Shown here piece by piece: positions 60,216 to 64,000 of a stretch of DNA of 64,000 bases (its first letter is position 1; each line of letters begins with the position of its first letter). This DNA comes from Thelonectria olida. Lineage: Eukaryota; Ascomycota; Sordariomycetes; Hypocreales; Nectriaceae. A program made the translations under genes and the position numbers. The notes under the pieces are model-generated. The model was not told the DNA's origin and ran no database searches. It worked only from the letters and a program-made list of their open reading frames with translations. The stretch spans positions 660,034 to 724,033 of the forward strand of contig JAGPYM010000019.1 in the NCBI GenBank assembly GCA_020736575.1, given 5' to 3'.

Positions 60216-63200
60216 AATTTCCTATTTTAAGTTAGTAAGCTTTTAATATAGTTGTTACATTTTCCTAATTAGGTTAGCACATTTTTATACCCTTAAAACC
60301 TCAATTTCTAATTTCTTAAGTGGAGCTAGCAGATATTACTAGTAATAGAAAGTAATAATAGAGTTCCAATTTGTAAATAAATATAACTGTGCTATGCTAT
60401 ATTAATATTGCTTGCAAACGGAATATACCTAGAAATAGTAGTAGTAACTAAGGGCGAAACAAGATATTAAAACTATAAATTATTAGGCTGAGTTGTTTTA
60501 AATAGTTAAATTTATAATAGAAAATATGTAAACAAGACTAGAGAACAATTTGTTAGCTAATATTAGGGAGTGTAAATCTAATAAAAACTCTTTTAAGGAT
60601 ATTTTTATTACTTTTAATTAAAAAGATAATAATCTGGATATAACTAGTATTAATCCAGCCTATTATAATAAAGATCCAGTTAATACTTATAATACTAAGG
60701 AGTGTGAAAATTATATAAAGCCTGGGAGTTTAAAAGTTTATATTAAAATATAAGTAAATCTTTTTTATAATAATACTTGAAACGATTTATAATATATTAT
60801 AAAGAAGTTTATTTAGTAATATTTTATTAGAATTTATAATTATAATACCTAGAAATATTAAAAATCTCTAGTAGTATATATAAAAGCTAAGGGAATATTT
60901 AACTATTATAAAATTATAAAGCTATTTTCTTATAATATACTTTATATATTTAATAAATAATATTTTTTTAAATTATAAACTTATAATAAAATATTAAGTT
61001 TAGGCCCTTTTTAATTATAAGAGCTATTTTCTAGTTATATATTTTAATAATTTAAAAGCAAACTTAAATAAGCCTATTTTTATATTAAATATTTATAATA
61101 GACTTTTCTAGCTGTTTTATTTAATATTAATAGTATTTTAAGTTTTATAACTTCTCTTATAATAGCAGTTTATAGGATTTGGTTTTATTTTACTTTTTAA
61201 TATAGTTAAAATATTTTTATAAACATTTACTTAACTTTAAATCATATGGATCTAAATTTAGAGCGGCCCTAGTTAATTCTATTATAACTAAAAAACATAT
61301 TATATTTTATTTTTACAAGGGCTAAAAGTACTAATTTTATTATATTTTACCTATTCTTTCCATATTTGCTATATTCTAACAACTTTAGTTAGTTAATTAA
61401 TAAGCAGTTATTATAATAGTTTAATAATATCTTTTACCCTACTATCTATTAGATTTATAATATTAATTAACTCTAGCACTTGCTAGCAAGTTATTATTAT
61501 ATATTAGCTACTTGCTGCACTCTTAAAGTAAAGGATTGTTTATTTAAAATACTTAGTTATTAGATTTAACTTTAAATAACCTATTTCCTACTATTATAGG
61601 GCTTGTAGCAATTATAGGATTATATTCTTATAATAGTATAATAACTTAAATTTTAAAACTTTTATAATTTTAAGCTTTTTTTTAAGTTAAAAGGCATTAA
61701 GCTTCTATTTAAATATTTAAATATATTATCTAATTTGCTTATAATTATAAAGAACTTTAATTATAAGCTATATTAAATTATTAACTTCTCTTATATATAT
61801 AATAACTAGTTATATATTAATATAAGTAAAAAGACTTACTTATTATATAATAGCATTCTATTATTTAAAGCTTAAATATACTTTTAATAGTATTATTATA
61901 TTTATTATTACTTTAATTACTTTTATAATAGGAACATTTTTAAAACTAGCTAAAACTTTTATTATAAGTTAATACTTTAAAATACTAATAGTATAATTAT
62001 ACTAATACTTTTAAGCTTTTAACTTTACTATAAAAGTATTTTTTATAATTAGATATATAGTTTTATTAAAAAGATTATAAATACTACTTATATATTTCCA
62101 TTTTAAAATCTAAATTTATAATATTTAATATTAAACCCAAATATTATTAATATTATTATTTAGCAGCTAATAAACTTAAATAAATAGGAAATAAAAGGGG
62201 CACTAGTATAATATAAGGTAAGTAATAAACTTAATAAAAGGGCAGCTAATAAACTTTATTTTCTTTATTTTTTAATATTTAATATATAAGAAAATAGGTA
62301 AAAATACTATTTTTAATATTGCAATTTTATTAGAGTTTATTAATTGCATTTTTATTATAGTTTTAATTGCTAATTTTATAATTATTCCTTAGGCAACTAA
62401 ACTATTTAAATTATTAAAAGTAAGTTACCTATTTAAGCATTTAGTTTATTAAATTATAAATAGGTAAAATAAATAAGCTTATAATATTATAATAGTAATA
62501 TAAAGAGTGGTAAAAGCTAAAAAACTAACTAATAACTTTAAATAAAATAAGAAAGGGTTAAAATAAATAGTATTTTAAAGGGTTACTTTATATTATTTTA
62601 AATTAAAGGATGCTAATAAATTTTAATTTAAAAGATATATTATTAAAAAGAGTATTAATTAATTAATTATATAATAAAATATTTAAAAAAATAACTTTTA
62701 ATTTTTATTATAAAAAGCTTACTTAAATTTTTAATCTTACTAATATTTTTAATAGTTTAGATTTTTTAAAAAGGCTTTTATTTTTTTATATAGCTGGGCA
62801 GCTAATTAAATTTACTATATTAGCCAGCTTATTTTAAAATAATAATTTCCTCCAGTTTTATTTTAAATAAAAGTAGCTTAAAGTCCCTATTATATACCTT
62901 CTTATAAAAGACTATCTTGCCCTTAAAACTTATATTTTTTATATTAGTATTAAAGTATTTTTTATAAATAGCTTTTATAAATATATTTAATTATATTAGT
63001 CCCTTAGTTTTAATTTCTATTTATATCTCTCTAGTATACTATTTTTAATTTATAAATTAGTTTTATTAATTTTAATATTTTTATATTTAAATATTCCTTA
63101 TAAACTTTTACTCTTTTACTAATAAAATTATAACCTATTATAAATTAATTATATTATAAATATTTATTTAAATATTAAAATTAATTATACTAGTAAGTAT

Positions 63201-64000
63201 ATATAAAATATATATATTAAATTGTTTAATATATTAAATGGACCTATTTATAATAATAAGTAATTTAATATAGTTAGTAAGTTTTTTAATTATTTTTTTT
63301 ATAAAATACTTAAAACTTATTTAATTAATTTAATTTTTATATTAGAAAATAATATTATTTATTATATTAATATATCTAGCTCTATTAATAGCTATAATTC
63401 CTTTAAATAATAGTATAATTTTATTAGTAAGGAAAGTTAGTAAGTTAGAAAGAGGTGTATTTTTTATAATAATATTAAATTATATAATATTAATATTAAT
63501 AACTTTAGTTTACTTTTTTATAATTACTAAGGGCGTCTTTTAAATTATTTAATAAAATGCTTTATATTTAAAATCTAATAAAATATTAAAATATATAATT
63601 CTATTTATAAGCTAATATTATTAAATAGTAAAAAGTAGCTTGCAAGTAAAAATTTAAATACTATAATTTATTAAAAATAACATTTAAATTAATAGTATAT
63701 TTAAATTAATTTAAATATTTTTATTATATTACTAATATATATAATTAATTAATTAGGAAATTTAATTTATTACTAGCTATTAAAGCTAGTATATAAGTTT
63801 TTAATATTATTATATATATTAAGTATAAGTTTACTTATAATTAGTTTTAGCTAAACTTTTTAAATAGTTTTAATACTATTAAGTTTAAAATAAAAGAAAT
63901 TTTAAACTTTAAACTTTTTAAAAATAAGGATTTTAAAAAGCTATTTATAATTAAGTCTTATTTTAATTACCCTTATTATTATTATTTATATTAAAACCTA
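60216..64000. repeat. AT-rich, RIP-like block 6
   Basis: 3.8 kb of mostly A/T running off the window. Some GC remains at 60280-60720, suggesting another degraded element, but no family could be read. A half of the 52-kb palindrome (CTAAGGGCGAAA) occurs at 60448-60459. Confidence 0.65.

Noticed and set aside
1..64000. tRNA and rRNA genes
   Set aside because: No convincing TPsiC-loop word with matching acceptor stems and no rRNA segment was noticed by eye; a covariance-model scan would be decisive.

Overview
The window looks like accessory or subtelomeric chromosome of a filamentous ascomycete (Pezizomycotina; a Sordariomycete is plausible, but genus cannot be read from it). Support: short GT-AG introns (43-137 nt), a Zn2Cys6 regulator, a DHA2-type MFS pump, HET and STAND-type N-terminal domains, pogo/Fot1-like and Tc1/mariner-like transposons, and long AT-rich blocks almost free of CpA/TpG, the usual trace of repeat-induced point mutation (RIP). 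Composition is two-sided: gene islands near 50% GC alternate with blocks of almost pure A/T, with sharp borders.

Layout. 0-8 kb: NmrA-like reductase (cut by the window edge), MFS transporter, SDR oxidoreductase (all minus) and a divergent Zn2Cys6 regulator; several spacers here carry CGGCCG motifs, so this may be a small co-regulated metabolic locus, but no backbone synthase is visible. 9.7-12.5 kb: decayed genes (NLR N-terminal fragment abutting a GH28-like beta-helix pseudogene; alginate-lyase-like pseudogene). 13.3-15.3 kb: intact secreted, probably GPI-anchored Ser/Thr-rich protein. 16-17.7 kb: first AT block with a transposase tail. 18-19.4 kb: intact STAND-type N-terminal-domain protein. 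20-26.6 kb: AT blocks with a large inverted repeat, LTR-like ends and a 1.86 kb pogo-like element with perfect 46-bp terminal inverted repeats. 27-29.4 kb: phiA-like cell wall protein, possible carboxypeptidase remnant and tyrosine phosphatase, all broken. 30.9-32.9 kb: ABCG half-transporter. 35-36.2 kb: DUF7924-like fragment and a small repeat protein. 37.9-42.2 kb: AT block rich in the same 0.9 kb repeat. 45-46.9 kb: intact kelch-repeat membrane protein. 47-52.6 kb: AT block ending in five copies of a 20-bp palindrome. 52.6-56 kb: remnant of an integrase-like/OrsD protein of the kind seen in telomere-linked helicase genes. 56.1-58.4 kb: intact HET-domain protein. 58.5-64 kb: AT block with a Tc1/mariner relic.

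Many genes outside the AT blocks are also broken, often by CAG/CAA to TAG/TAA or TGG to TAG changes. Together with the allorecognition-type domains this fits a fast-evolving accessory or subtelomeric compartment. The least explained items are the 20-bp palindrome cluster (52083-52356), the FGRSGYN repeat protein (35957-36163) and the multi-copy 0.9 kb AT repeat family. All functional calls are from reading motifs by eye; no search was run.
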